Source: Halomicrobium katesii DSM 19301
Lineage (GTDB): Archaea > Halobacteriota > Halobacteria > Halobacteriales > Haloarculaceae
NCBI RefSeq assembly: GCF_000379085.1
Contig: NZ_KB905378.1
Span: 1,163,864-1,227,863, forward strand
Direction of reading: 5' to 3'
Length of the DNA stretch: 64,000 bases
The position numbers and the translations under genes are program-made. Within the stretch, counting starts at the first letter, position 1, and every line of letters begins with the position of its first letter. Below the pieces are notes generated by a model. The model worked only from the letters and a program-made list of their open reading frames with translations, searched no databases and was not told the origin of the DNA. Shown here piece after piece: positions 1 through 8,679 of the stretch.

Positions 1-615
1 GTAGGGCTCCAGCAGGGCGCGGCGCTCGTCGTCGTCGCCGTGGAGCCAGATCGCTTCTTCGCCCGGATCGAGGATCACCGACATCCGGTGGTGTAGCTCG
101 CGGACGAACTCGTTGGGCTCGGTCGTCAGGACGGTGAACGTCTCGACGGTCGTCGTCTCGCCGTGCTCGCCGTCCGTCCGCGTCCCGAACTCGCCGAGTC
201 CGGTCTGTCGCTGTGGCGGCCGCCACCGTTCCCACAGCCCCGCCATCGCGAAGGGGCGCTGGTCGTCCCTGGTGACCCGATACGGCTGCTTCTCGGTTCC
301 CTCCGCTCGCCACTCGTAGAACCCGTCCGCGGGCACCAGACACCGGCGTTGCTCGTAGGCCTCGGCGAAGCTTCGCTTCTCTGTGACCGTCTCGGCGCGA
401 GCGTTGATGAACTCGAACTCGCTCCGGTCGTCGGCCCACGACGGGATCAGGCCCCACTCCATCTGCTGGATCGTCCCGGGCTCGTCGGCGGTGATCACCG
501 GGAGCGACTGACGGGGCGCGGCGTTGTACCGCGGCTCGTACGCTTGGGCGAAGGTCGCACCGAAGCGCTCTTCGATGTCCTCGCGTGGCGCGAACAGACT
601 GTAGCGACCGCACAT
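1..615 (-). CDS. SOS response-associated peptidase (SRAP/YedK-HMCES family), 3' end outside window
   Basis: The minus-strand frame opens with an ATG at 613-615 and reads MCGRYSLFAPREDIEERFG, then runs in frame for 205 codons to base 1 without a stop. Cys2 directly after the initiator Met is the hallmark of SRAP proteins, which use the N-terminal Cys to crosslink to abasic sites in single-stranded DNA. The conserved NARAET and FYEW segments and a later LHHRMSVIL stretch (the family catalytic His region) are visible. Family proteins are about 220-240 residues, so only the last few tens of residues are missing. Seen: the motifs. Known: the DNA-shielding role. No operon partner is visible. Confidence 0.9.
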   Translation of the reverse strand, partial: MCGRYSLFAPREDIEERFGATFAQAYEPRYNAAPRQSLPVITADEPGTIQQMEWGLIPSWADDRSEFEFINARAETVTEKRSFAEAYEQRRCLVPADGFYEWRAEGTEKQPYRVTRDDQRPFAMAGLWERWRPPQRQTGLGEFGTRTDGEHGETTTVETFTVLTTEPNEFVRELHHRMSVILDPGEEAIWLHGDDDERRALLEPY

Positions 616-751
616 ACCCAGACGTGGGGCCGCCCGCGTCTAATACTGTCGGCTGGCCGCGAGCACGTCTCCACACCGGGACCGGCACCGCTTCACGACG
701 CTCCGGCCGACCGTATCGCCCACACCGAGCCGGCTCGGCGTCGCCGACCGA

Positions 752-1024
752 TCACTCCGCGTCCAGCGCCGCTGCGATCGCCTCCAGCTCTGCCTTCCGG
801 AAGGCCCGGTCGGTCCGCTCTACGGTCTCCGTCTCGCCGATCTCGCGGCGAATGCCGCCGCGCATCTCTCCTTTCGGTGGGAGCCGGTCCGTGTCGATCT
901 CGTAGCCCACTGCCTCACAGATCGCGGCCAGGGCCTCTTTCGTGAAAGCCGTGGATTCGACGCGCTCGTAGCGGTCGACGGCGACCCGAATCTCGTTGCG
1001 TAGCTCGTCGACGGTCGGTGCCAT
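752..1024 (-). CDS. Small halobacterial protein of unknown function (90 aa)
   Basis: I start this at the ATG at 1022-1024 (MAPTVDELRNEIRVAVDRYERV) rather than at an upstream in-frame start, because the extension is Pro/Arg-rich and lacks the acidic character of the body. The protein is acidic and predicted helical, with a central TKEALAAICEAVGYEI segment and a C-terminal FRKAELEAIAAALDAE helix. I recognise no enzyme motif or metal site. It is convergent with nothing and stands alone between the SRAP gene and a plus-strand hypothetical. Function unknown. Confidence 0.6.
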   Translation of the reverse strand: MAPTVDELRNEIRVAVDRYERVESTAFTKEALAAICEAVGYEIDTDRLPPKGEMRGGIRREIGETETVERTDRAFRKAELEAIAAALDAE

Positions 1025-1126
1025 AGCTCCCACCGGGTGTGGCTCCGGCCTATCCGTTTCGGTTCTCACGCGACCGGCCACGGTCTGTGACGAGACGGTC
1101 GGGATATCACCCCGTAACGGGCGCGA

Positions 1127-1144
1127 TTTTAAGCCCGATCGGGC
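1127..1144 (+). promoter_or_regulatory. TATA-like box plus 12-bp palindrome before the gene at 1160
   Basis: TTTTAA at 1127-1132 lies about 30 bp upstream of the ATG at 1160. It abuts a perfect palindrome GCCCGATCGGGC (1133-1144). The spacing fits a leaderless or short-leader transcript with an operator-like site between TATA box and start. The regulator is unknown. Confidence 0.4.
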
Positions 1145-1159
1145 CTTATCTGGCGGTAG

Positions 1160-1567
1160 ATGACGGGCGACCCCTCGTTTGCGATTCCGGCGCGGCCGCG
1201 GCGGCGCTACCCTTCCAGCGGCGGGGTCGAGTACGAGGGCCAGACGAGATTTCGGCTCGAACCGGCGACCGAGATGTCACAGACGGCACTCGGCCAGCTG
1301 GTCGAGAGCGTCCTCGCGGACGGCCCCTACCGTTCGGGGGCGTTCATCGAACTCCCGATGCCGCTGTGGCTGGTCCGGGACGAGGGCAGCGCCGACGTGT
1401 TCCGCGTCTCGATCCGGGGCGGTTGTGTCCGTCTCCACGTCCTGCCAGAGACGGGATCGGCGGGGCTGCGACGCTTCTACGACCGACTCGTCGCGGCCGG
1501 CGACTGCGCGTGGGCCGTCGACTGTCGGTCCGACATCGCGGACGGTCCCGGTTACGAAGGCGGGTAA
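1160..1567 (+). CDS. Conserved-looking hypothetical protein (135 aa)
   Basis: The ATG at 1160 follows a TATA-like box at the right distance. The N-terminal ~30 residues are basic and proline-rich (IPARPRRRYPSSGG), which is unusual here. The rest (residues ~30-135) reads like a small alpha/beta domain with a LVRDEGSADVFRVSIRGGCVRLHVL stretch of alternating strands. No known catalytic motif is visible. It ends 37 bp before the LOR/SDH gene on the same strand, so the two may be co-transcribed. A start at a later Met (residue 39, MSQTALGQLVES) is possible if the basic leader is not translated. Confidence 0.5.
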   Translation: MTGDPSFAIPARPRRRYPSSGGVEYEGQTRFRLEPATEMSQTALGQLVESVLADGPYRSGAFIELPMPLWLVRDEGSADVFRVSIRGGCVRLHVLPETGSAGLRRFYDRLVAAGDCAWAVDCRSDIADGPGYEGG

Positions 1568-1604
1568 CACAACTGTCTTGACGACCAGGGCCGTCGGTCC
1601 GTGC

Positions 1605-2831
1605 ATGACTGTCTCTCGCGAGGTGGAACTTGAGGGTCACATCATCGACTCCGGGATGATGCAGACGTGCTTTGGCATCATCATGGATCTGGGCGGCTCG
1701 TTCACCGTCGAGACGTTCGACATCGGCCGCCACGAGACCGACGAGTCCTACGCTCGACTCGTGGTCGAGGCCGACGACGAGGCGACGCTGCAGTCGATCG
1801 TCCACGAACTCCACCAGAACGGCGCGAACCCGGCAGATCCGAAAGACGTGACCCTGGAGCCCGCGCCCGCCGACCAGGTGGTGCCCCACGGCTTCTACTC
1901 GACGACGAACCACCCGACGTTCGTCCGCTACGACGACGAGTGGCTCGCGGTCCAGAACGTCGAGATGGACTGCGCCGTCGTCGTCGACACCGACGAGCCA
2001 CGGGCCTACACGAAAGTGCTCAACGCCGTCGAGGCCGGCGACCAGATCGTCACCGGCGAGACCGGGATCAGGATCGCCCCGCCCGAGCGCCCGCGGGGCC
2101 AGCAAGGTGCCTTCGGGTTCATGCAGGGCGGGGTCTCCTCGGAACGCCCCTCCGAGTCGACGATCCGCCAGATCGCCGAGGCCATCGAGGAGACCAGGGC
2201 CGACGGCGGCACCGTCCTCGCCGTCTGTGGCCCCGCGCTCATCCACTCGGGCGCACGCGAGGACCTCGCCCGCCTCGTCCGCGAGGGATACATCGACATG
2301 CTCTCTGCGGGCAACGGATTCGCCGTCCACGACATCGAGCGCGACCTCTATGGCACCTCGCTCGGACTGGACACCGAAACTCTCGACCACGCCCGCAAGG
2401 GCCACAAACACCACATCTACACGATCTCGGAGATCATCCGCGAGGGCGGCATCGAGGCCGCCGTCGAGTCGGGGACGATCGACTCCGGCGTGATGTACGA
2501 GTGTGTCACCAACGACCGCCCCTTCGTGCTGGCGGGCTCGATCCGCGACGACGGCCCACTGCCGGACACGATCACCGACGCCGTCGAGGCCCAGAACGCC
2601 ATCCGCGAGCAGGCCCACGAGGCCGACATGGTGTTGATGCTCTCGACGCTGCTACACTCGGTCGCCGTCGGGAACTGCCTGCCCTCGACGACGCGGGTCG
2701 TCTGCGTCGACATCAACCCCGCAACCGTCACGCAACTGCTCGATCGGGGCAGTGCGCAAGCTGTCGGGATGGTCACCGATATCGGTACGTTCGTGCCGCT
2801 ACTGGCCGAGGAGCTGGTCGAGGAGGAGTAA
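1605..2831 (+). CDS. Ornithine cyclodeaminase-like LOR/SDH protein (TIGR00300 type)
   Basis: 408 residues from ATG 1605, beginning MTVSREVELEGHIIDSGMMQ, the typical opening of archaeal TIGR00300 proteins related to the C-terminal half of AgrE/ArgZ-type LOR/SDH enzymes. The N-terminal ~100 residues form the LOR-like domain (IDSGMMQTCFGIIMDLGGSF). The C-terminal half holds a Rossmann-like nucleotide-binding part with AVCGPALIHSG and HHIYTISEII segments, ending in VVCVDINPATVTQLLDRGS. In Methanococcus a member was reported to convert ornithine to proline; that activity here is inference. The upstream neighbour is only 37 bp away. Its 3' end is duplicated immediately downstream (see repeat). Confidence 0.8.
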   Translation: MTVSREVELEGHIIDSGMMQTCFGIIMDLGGSFTVETFDIGRHETDESYARLVVEADDEATLQSIVHELHQNGANPADPKDVTLEPAPADQVVPHGFYSTTNHPTFVRYDDEWLAVQNVEMDCAVVVDTDEPRAYTKVLNAVEAGDQIVTGETGIRIAPPERPRGQQGAFGFMQGGVSSERPSESTIRQIAEAIEETRADGGTVLAVCGPALIHSGAREDLARLVREGYIDMLSAGNGFAVHDIERDLYGTSLGLDTETLDHARKGHKHHIYTISEIIREGGIEAAVESGTIDSGVMYECVTNDRPFVLAGSIRDDGPLPDTITDAVEAQNAIREQAHEADMVLMLSTLLHSVAVGNCLPSTTRVVCVDINPATVTQLLDRGSAQAVGMVTDIGTFVPLLAEELVEEE

Positions 2832-3013
2832 GAGGGACTCGAACGAAGTGAGAGTCGGTTTTTCGCCCACGTTTTTGTGCGAGCGGTCGGGAACGGCGTG
2901 AGCGACCCGACGCGGAAAAAGGTGGATCGCGGAGGTTCGTGCCGCTACTGGCCGAGAAGCTGGTCGAGGAGGAGTAAGAGGGACTCGAACGAAGTGAGAG
3001 TCGGTTTTTCGCC
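2789..3013. repeat. 79-bp direct duplication of a gene 3' end (2789-2867 and 2935-3013)
   Basis: Bases 2789-2867 hold the last 14 codons of the LOR/SDH gene, its TAA stop and the T-rich downstream stretch. They recur at 2935-3013 with a single G/A mismatch. The 67 bp between the copies are unrelated. Each copy ends in GTCGGTTTTTCGCC, which looks like an archaeal oligo-T terminator. The second copy has no reading frame of its own. A tandem duplication or a replication/recombination slip is the simplest explanation. Confidence 0.85.
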
Positions 3014-3017
3014 TCGA

Positions 3018-3287
3018 TCAGACGCCCTCGACGCCCGAGCGGTACTCCTTGACGTGTTCGTGGGCCTCGACGATCGCGTCCGTCGCGTCGCCCTCGGTGC
3101 TGTCTTCCAGGTCGTGGAGAGCGTTCTGGATGCGGGCCAGGCGACCGTGGTCCGGTCCTTCGTCGGCCGTCGAGAGGCGGTCGAGCTGGTCGGCCAGGTC
3201 AGACAGGCGTTCGCCGTCGTCGCCGTCCGCGGACTGTGCTGCCGAAGCGAGCAGATCGCTCGCCGTCGCGAGTGCGTCGCGCGTCAT
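3018..3287 (-). CDS. Small helical halobacterial protein (DUF7553-like, 89 aa)
   Basis: Start chosen at ATG 3285-3287 (MTRDALATASDLLASAAQSA); upstream in-frame sequence encodes Trp/Pro-rich residues unlike the body. The protein is all-helical and acidic, with a GPDHGRLARIQNALHDLED core that resembles halobacterial proteins I associate with the DUF7553 label. That family name is from memory and not checked. No catalytic motif. It is divergent from the VOC gene that starts at 3382, leaving a 94-bp shared promoter region. Confidence 0.65.
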   Translation of the reverse strand: MTRDALATASDLLASAAQSADGDDGERLSDLADQLDRLSTADEGPDHGRLARIQNALHDLEDSTEGDATDAIVEAHEHVKEYRSGVEGV

Positions 3288-3381
3288 ATCTGTCGGTACA
3301 GAGATGGCCCAAATAACCCTTCGGGTATCGTCGCCGACCGACTCCGAAGCGGTTTTTCGCGGCGGTCCCACAGGATCGGCT

Positions 3382-3795
3382 ATGCCAGCGACCCACCACG
3401 TCGGTATCACTGTCGCCGATCTGGACCGCGCCGTCGAGTTCTACAGCGACACCTTCGGCTTCGAGGTGCTGAGCCGCTTTTCGGTCTCGGGTGCGGCATT
3501 CGAGACGGGGGTCGGCGTCCCCGACGCGGCCGCTCAGTTCGCCCACCTCGATGCCGGAGAGATCCGGCTGGAGCTGGTCGCGTACGAGCCCACGGGTGAC
3601 GACGCGGCCGCCGCGGCAGTCAACGACACCGGCGCGAAACACGTCGGCTTCGAGGTCGACGACATCGAAGCGTTCTACGCCGATCTCGACGACGCTGTCG
3701 AGACGATCAGCGAGCCCCAGACGACGGCGAGCGGGACGACGATCTGCTTCGTCGAGGACCCCGAGGGGAACCTGATCGAAGTACTCGAACCCTAG
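3382..3795 (+). CDS. VOC (glyoxalase/bleomycin-resistance fold) family protein
   Basis: 137 residues. Two beta-alpha-beta-beta-beta modules are apparent: the first from HHVGITVADLDRAVEFYSDT, the second from KHVGFEVDDIEAFYADL. Metal-ligand candidates are His5 or His6 at the start, a Glu in RLELVAY, the His of KHVGFEV and the Glu of NLIEVLEP, the usual H/E-H/E pattern of this superfamily. Substrate cannot be told from sequence. Its stop codon TAG (3793-3795) overlaps the stop of the convergent membrane-protein gene within CTAG. Confidence 0.85.
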   Translation: MPATHHVGITVADLDRAVEFYSDTFGFEVLSRFSVSGAAFETGVGVPDAAAQFAHLDAGEIRLELVAYEPTGDDAAAAAVNDTGAKHVGFEVDDIEAFYADLDDAVETISEPQTTASGTTICFVEDPEGNLIEVLEP

Positions 3796-4454
3796 TCGCT
3801 CGTCCACTCCGCGATGTGGTCGGCCACGTAGTCCTGGCTCCCCAGTCCGACACTGATACCGACTGCCAGTGCGATGCCGAGGCCGAGACCGACCGCGACC
3901 GCCTGGGCCATCGTGTTGAGGATGACGGTGTTGTAGCCGATGGCGTCCAGCGCCAGCGTCACCGAGACGAAGTAGACGACGCCACGAGCCACCAGCGCGA
4001 CCAGCGGCGTGACCGAGCGGCCGGCGAGCACGTCGTTGTCCTTGAGCGCGCGCGAGACGTAGCCGGCGACGACGAAGCCAGCCAGCAGGATCAGGACGCT
4101 GCCCAGGAGCGACGCCAGATACCGGGCACCGATCTGTGCCCAGCTCGCGATCTGGCCGGCGTTGACGAGACTCAGCGAGATCACGAGAGCGATCAGCGTG
4201 AGCAGGTACGTCGTCAGGCCAGCCAGTGCGTCAGCGATGGCCTCGTCCTCGCGGAAAAACGCTCCCAGCGGCGTCTCCAGGACGGCCTCGTCGAGGTCGA
4301 CGCGCGCCGCGACGGCTGCGATCCCGTCGCCGACTTTCGGCCCGACGGTCGCGTAGGCGACGATCGGCAACACGATCGCCACGATCCAATCCACCACTCC
4401 GGGGGCAGTGTCGATTATCCGCCCGACCTGGAGGAGTTGCAGTGGCGTGCTCAT
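3792..4454 (-). CDS. MscS-like conserved-TM-helix membrane protein (no beta domain)
   Basis: 220 residues with about four hydrophobic segments: near 20-40, 80-105, 115-140 and 150-210. The helices AGRSVTPLVALVARGVVYFV and AVAVGLGLGIALAVGISVGLG contain the small-residue packing typical of the conserved TM helix found in mechanosensitive-channel relatives. The cytosolic MscS beta domain is absent: the protein stops about 15 residues after the last helix. It could gate small solutes or be a scaffold; function is inference. Convergent overlap of 4 bp with the VOC gene. Confidence 0.7.
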   Translation of the reverse strand: MSTPLQLLQVGRIIDTAPGVVDWIVAIVLPIVAYATVGPKVGDGIAAVAARVDLDEAVLETPLGAFFREDEAIADALAGLTTYLLTLIALVISLSLVNAGQIASWAQIGARYLASLLGSVLILLAGFVVAGYVSRALKDNDVLAGRSVTPLVALVARGVVYFVSVTLALDAIGYNTVILNTMAQAVAVGLGLGIALAVGISVGLGSQDYVADHIAEWTSD

Positions 4455-4765
4455 ACGCGACCCTCCCGTCTGTCGGCCGCCGTTTCACGTCTGTGCGCCT
4501 CTATGGCTGTCGGTTCGATGGACATGTCCACCTGGGTGAATTCCTGGAGATTGTTTAAGCCTTTAGATAAACTACTGCTGTAGGGGGAAGTAATTTACCG
4601 CTACAGCGGGTCGCATGGCAATCTCGTGGAACGCGGCTCTTGGCCCGGATTTGTTGTAGAACGACTACTTTCGCGCACGAATCGATCTCGGTCGCATCGA
4701 CGAGACCGCTTACGGCCGATCTCGTACCGCCGGCCGTCACCGTGTCACGGCAACAACACGCCGTC
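4455..4765. other. Intergenic region without a convincing gene
   Basis: Short frames here (61-66 codons) have Arg/Ser/Cys-rich, non-acidic translations and no start context, so I do not call them. A smaller inverted repeat GCTGTAG/CTACAGC lies at about 4577-4606, around the AT-rich stretch AAGTAATTTACC. The segment 4540-4570 (GTTTAAGCCTTTAGATAAA) is AT-rich and may hold the promoter of the minus-strand membrane-protein gene. Confidence 0.5.
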
Positions 4766-4849
4766 TCATACTGCTGGCTGTACGTCTGTACAGCATTTCG
4801 CGACCCCGTGGTCGCGAATCTCGTGAAATAGTTACAGCCGGCAGTATCA
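4766..4849. repeat. 84-bp palindromic element at the ilvD stop codon (copy 1, divergent type)
   Basis: The element begins TCATACTGCTGGCTGTA and ends TACAGCCGGCAGTATCA; the outer 15-17-bp arms are complementary with one mismatch. An internal hairpin TCGCGACC...GGTCGCGA sits in the centre. The last three bases are the ilvD stop codon read on the minus strand. Length, TGATAC/GTATGA edges and nested central hairpin match the three near-identical elements at 55263, 60898 and 61327. Role could be a terminator, an RNA-end structure or a non-autonomous mobile repeat. Confidence 0.8.
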
Positions 4850-6583
4850 GTCCCACTTCGCGCCGGGGTTGGTCACCGCGCCGTTGGCCGCGGAGCCGAA
4901 GTCGCGGTGGTACTTCGCCAGCACGCCGCTGTCGTAGTTGGGGTCGGGGTCGTGCGCTTCGAGGCGCTGTTCGATCTCCTCGTCGGAGAGGTCCACGGAG
5001 AGTTCGAGGTTCTCGATGTCAATCGTGATCGTGTCGCCGTCCTCCAGCGCCGCGATGGGACCACCGACGTAGGCCTCGGGGGCGACGTGGCCGATCGAGA
5101 AGCCGCGGGTCGCACCGGAGAAGCGGCCGTCGGTAAAGAGCGCCACGTCGTCGGCGTGACCCTGGCCGGCGACGGCGCTCGTGACCCCCAGCATCTCCCG
5201 CATTCCGGGACCGCCGCGGGGGCCCTCGTTGCGGATGCCGATCACGTCGCCGGACTCGATGTGGCCCTCCTGGACGTACTTCATCGCCGCCGACTCCTCG
5301 TCGAAGATGCGGACCGGTCCCTCGTGGCGGAGGTACTCCTCGCCCGAGATCTTGATGACCGCGCCGTCGGGCGCGAGGTTCCCCGTGAGGATGCGGATGG
5401 CACCCTGCTCGTTCTTGGGTTCGTCGACGGTGTAGAGGTAGTCGACGTCGATGTCCTCGATCGCGGGCGGATCGTCGGCTTCGAGGGCGTCTCCGAGCGT
5501 GTCGCCGGTGACCGTCAGCGCGTCGCCGTGGAGCAGGTCCGCCTCGTAGAGGGCGTTCAGGACGACCGGGACGCCGCCGACCTCGTGGAGGTCGTTCATG
5601 ACGCGCTCGCCGCCGGGCTGGAGGTCGGCGATCTTCGGCGTGCGCTTGCTGATCTCGTTGAACGCCTCGATGTCGAGGTCGACGCCGGCCTCCGCCGCGA
5701 GCGCCAGGATGTGGAGCACGGCGTTGGTCGAGCCGCCGACCGCGACCTGCAGCGCGATGGCGTTCTCGAAGGACTCGCGGCTGAGAAAGTCGGAGGGGCG
5801 ACGCTGCTCCTGGACGGCCTCGACCGCCAGTTCGCCGGCCCGGCGTGCCTCCTCGTATCTGGACTCGTGTTCGGCGGGCGGCGAGGCCGAGCCAAGCGGC
5901 GCGAACCCGAGCGCCTCCGAGATGGAGGCCATCGTGTTGGCGGTAAACATTCCGCCACAGGAGCCCGCGCCGGGGCAGGCGTTGCGCTCCATCTCGTCGA
6001 GCTCGTCCTCGCTCATGTCGCCGTCGGCGACCGCGCCGACGCCCTCGAAGACGTTCTGGATCGTGATCTCGCGGCCGTCGTGCTCGCCGGGCATGATCGA
6101 CCCGCCGTAGAGGAAGACGCTTGGCAGGTCCGTCCGGATCGCGGCCATCATCATCCCCGGCATGTTCTTGTCACAGCCCCCGACGGTGACCAGACCGTCC
6201 ATGCGCTCGCCGAAAGAGACCAGCTCGACCGAGTCGGCGATCACCTCTCGGGAGATCAGCGACGCCTTCATCCCCTCGGTCCCCATCGAGATGGCGTCGG
6301 AGATGGTGATCGTCCCGAACTCGATTGGCATCCCCTCGGTCTCGTCGATCCCATCGTAGGCCGCGTCGGCCATGTCGTCCAGGTGGACGTTACACGGCGT
6401 GATGTCGGCCGCGGGGTTGGCGACGCCGATCATCGGCGAGGACAGGTCTTCGTCGTCGTACCCCATCGCGCGGAACATCGCGCGGTGGGGTGCCTTCTCG
6501 TAGCCCTCCGTGACTTCCGAACTCCGAAGCTCCGGATCCTTCCCCTCGTCGCCTGCATCAGGTGTCCGCTCCTGCTTGCTCAT
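4847..6583 (-). CDS. ilvD: Dihydroxy-acid dehydratase
   Basis: 578 residues from ATG 6581-6583 ([14 protein letters not shown]). An upstream start eight codons earlier exists, but the downstream one begins the acidic N-terminus expected in halophiles. IlvD converts 2,3-dihydroxy-3-methylvalerate/isovalerate to the 2-oxo acids of isoleucine and valine synthesis with an Fe-S cluster. Cluster Cys candidates are in [17 protein letters not shown] and [16 protein letters not shown], the last being the ILVD/EDD signature; a second signature ([20 protein letters not shown]) is near residue 490. Length matches the family. The gene is single and its stop is built into a palindromic element. Confidence 0.96.
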   Translation of the reverse strand: MSKQERTPDAGDEGKDPELRSSEVTEGYEKAPHRAMFRAMGYDDEDLSSPMIGVANPAADITPCNVHLDDMADAAYDGIDETEGMPIEFGTITISDAISMGTEGMKASLISREVIADSVELVSFGERMDGLVTVGGCDKNMPGMMMAAIRTDLPSVFLYGGSIMPGEHDGREITIQNVFEGVGAVADGDMSEDELDEMERNACPGAGSCGGMFTANTMASISEALGFAPLGSASPPAEHESRYEEARRAGELAVEAVQEQRRPSDFLSRESFENAIALQVAVGGSTNAVLHILALAAEAGVDLDIEAFNEISKRTPKIADLQPGGERVMNDLHEVGGVPVVLNALYEADLLHGDALTVTGDTLGDALEADDPPAIEDIDVDYLYTVDEPKNEQGAIRILTGNLAPDGAVIKISGEEYLRHEGPVRIFDEESAAMKYVQEGHIESGDVIGIRNEGPRGGPGMREMLGVTSAVAGQGHADDVALFTDGRFSGATRGFSIGHVAPEAYVGGPIAALEDGDTITIDIENLELSVDLSDEEIEQRLEAHDPDPNYDSGVLAKYHRDFGSAANGAVTNPGAKWD

Positions 6584-6700
6584 GCTGTCGAGTCGTCCTC
6601 GATGCACCTTAAGCGCACGGACTACCGTGTTCGCGTTTCACACCCGCGGGCACTCATTCCGGAGCCCCACCTTCATTTCGAGGGAGCCGAAAGAGGTGGT

Positions 6701-7681
6701 ATGGTCACGGTGACGACGGCGGCGCGACTCCACTTCGGGTTCCAGAACCTCGCGCTCGCCAACGAACGGTTGTACGGTGGGGTGGGGGTCGCCCTCGACG
6801 AGCCACTGCTGGTCCTCGACGCCCAGCCCGCCGACGAGATCGACTGCGACGACGGCGAGGCCGAATCGTACGTCCGGCGAGCGGTCGCGACGCTGGGCGT
6901 CGAAGGGGCTCGCGTCTCGGTCCGCGAGCGGCTGCCACGCCACGTCGGCTTCGGCAGCGGGACCCAGCTCGCGCTGGCGGCGGCCGTCGCGGTCGCGCGG
7001 GCCTACGACCGCGAGGTCGAACCGCACTCGCTCGCGCCGGAACTCGGTCGCGGCGGTCGCAGCGGCGTCGGCGTCGCGGCCTTCGAGTCCGGCGGGTTCG
7101 TCGTCGACGGCGGCCACCCGACGGAGCGCTTTACCTCCGAGCCACCCGCTAACGGCGACTGGACGGTCCCGCCGGTGATCGCGCGCCACGAGCTCCCCGA
7201 CGACTGGCGGTTCGTGCTGGTCGTGCCCGACGCCGAACCGGGAGCCAGCGGAGCCGAGGAGGACCGCCACATGCGCCAGGCCGTCGAGCGAGCCGATCCC
7301 GGTATCGCCGACGACGTGGCCGCGACGCTGACCCGGACGCTCCTGCCGGCCGCCGCGGAGGGTGACCACCGGCAGTTCGGGACCGCCGCAGCCCGGATCG
7401 GACGGCTCAACGGAGCCTGGTACGCCGACGAACAGGGCGGGGTCTACCGCCCGCCGGCCGGCCGGATCGTCGAGCGACTGGCCCAGCAGCCGACCATCGC
7501 CGGAGCCGGCCAGTCCTCGTGGGGACCGGCGGTGTGGGGGCTGACGACGCGTGGCGACGTGGCGGCGGCCAGGACGGGCGTCGAGATGGCCCTGAGCGAC
7601 CTCTCAGTCGACGCCGACGTACTGGTCGCCAGCCCACGCAACGGGGGCGCGACGGTCGAGGACGGGCCGACGCTCGGCTGA
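6701..7681 (+). CDS. Beta-ribofuranosylaminobenzene 5'-phosphate synthase family protein (GHMP superfamily)
   Basis: 326 residues from ATG 6701. The protein opens VTTAARLHFGFQNLALANER, typical of beta-RFAP synthases, and has the GHMP-like glycine/serine loop PRHVGFGSGTQLALAAAVAV at about residues 77-96. A conserved GRGGRSGVGVAAFESGGFVVDGG block follows. The characterised enzyme joins p-aminobenzoate or 4-hydroxybenzoate and PRPP as the first step of methanopterin-type pterin biosynthesis; haloarchaea carry homologues whose product is less certain. It is divergent from ilvD with a 117-bp gap containing an AT-rich promoter-like stretch. Confidence 0.88.
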   Translation: MVTVTTAARLHFGFQNLALANERLYGGVGVALDEPLLVLDAQPADEIDCDDGEAESYVRRAVATLGVEGARVSVRERLPRHVGFGSGTQLALAAAVAVARAYDREVEPHSLAPELGRGGRSGVGVAAFESGGFVVDGGHPTERFTSEPPANGDWTVPPVIARHELPDDWRFVLVVPDAEPGASGAEEDRHMRQAVERADPGIADDVAATLTRTLLPAAAEGDHRQFGTAAARIGRLNGAWYADEQGGVYRPPAGRIVERLAQQPTIAGAGQSSWGPAVWGLTTRGDVAAARTGVEMALSDLSVDADVLVASPRNGGATVEDGPTLG

Positions 7682-7750
7682 CGCCCTCGGATAATCGTTC
7701 GCGATAACTGCGGCCGAAGCGTTAAGCGACGCCACGGGCCACTGGGCGGT

Positions 7751-8590
7751 ATGGACCGCATCCCGTTCGGCGTTCGCCAGCTCGACACCACCATCAAGGG
7801 GGGTGCTCCGATGGGCAGCGTCGTCCTGGTCTCGGGCGAGTCCGGTGCCGGGTCGCGGGAGTTCATGTACACGAGCGCGCTCATCAACGGGCTCGCAGCG
7901 GGCGACAGCGACGAGCTGTACGACCTCTACTACGGGTCGCCCACGGCCGACGCGGTCGATCCCGACGCCGTCCACTACATCTCGTTTACCGCCTCGAAGG
8001 AGGATCTGGTCGACGAGATGCGCCTGGCGATGGACGACGAGATCGTCGACAACGGCTCCGAAGCGATTCAGTTTCACGAGCTGACAGAGCGGTACTTCCA
8101 CGTCAGTCCGGTGCCCCGCGACTGGTACGCCGACGCCACCGAGAGCATCACCGATCTGCGCAAGCGCCACGAGCGCCAGGGGCTGCTGGAGGCGCTGGGG
8201 AGCAAGCTCAGCCAGATCGCGCCGAACAACCTCGTCGTCATCGACTCGCTGTCCGATCTCGTCGGGGCGATCGGCGACGACATGGAGTGGTCGGACATCA
8301 GCTACCTCGTCCAGGGGCTCACCAAGGCCGCGAACCGCTGGAACGGACTCATCCTGGTCCACCTGAACCACGAGACGGTGTCCTCGACGCGGTACGCCCA
8401 ACTGACCGACGCGACGACGGGCGCGATGCGTTTCGAGTGGGAGTCCGGCGGTTCGACGCGGGCACGGACACTCGTCGTCTCGCAGTTCCGGGGTGTCCTC
8501 TCCCAGATCGAAGACGAAAACATCGTCCGTTTCGAGACCGAGATCGGCGACAGCGGCTTCGACATCAGTGACGTGCGCAAGATCCGGTAG
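7751..8590 (+). CDS. RecA/KaiC-superfamily (RAD55-like) ATPase homologue with degenerate Walker A
   Basis: 279 residues opening MDRIPFGVRQLDTTIKGGAPMG, the usual start of RAD55/KaiC-like archaeal proteins. The P-loop position reads GESGAGSREF, so the invariant Lys-Thr/Ser of Walker A (GKT/S) is replaced by Ser-Arg. The Walker B strand NNLVVIDSLSDLV is intact, as is the SRTLVVSQFRG-like C-terminal strand region. It may therefore bind nucleotide weakly or act as a signalling partner rather than an ATPase. The next gene starts 89 bp later on the same strand; no chemotaxis or gas-vesicle context is visible. Confidence 0.8.
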   Translation: MDRIPFGVRQLDTTIKGGAPMGSVVLVSGESGAGSREFMYTSALINGLAAGDSDELYDLYYGSPTADAVDPDAVHYISFTASKEDLVDEMRLAMDDEIVDNGSEAIQFHELTERYFHVSPVPRDWYADATESITDLRKRHERQGLLEALGSKLSQIAPNNLVVIDSLSDLVGAIGDDMEWSDISYLVQGLTKAANRWNGLILVHLNHETVSSTRYAQLTDATTGAMRFEWESGGSTRARTLVVSQFRGVLSQIEDENIVRFETEIGDSGFDISDVRKIR

Positions 8591-8679
8591 CGCCTGCGGC
8601 GAGCGGGCGTCGTATCCGCCTATCAGCGCCTGAAATCGGCGGCAAACGCTTAACTGTCTGGTTCCGAAACCGGTCCACA

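Noticed and set aside
1344-2618. 424-codon minus-strand frame across the LOR/SDH gene
   Set aside because: Antisense shadow of a gene with clear family motifs; the translation is Val/Asp/Arg-rich without a recognisable fold.
4555-4831. Short frames of 61-66 codons on both strands before ilvD
   Set aside because: Composition is unlike halophile proteins and they overlap the palindromic element.
4907-7681. 924-codon plus-strand frame beginning inside ilvD
   Set aside because: Only its last 326 codons (from 6701) are a gene, the beta-RFAP synthase; the first part is antisense to ilvD.
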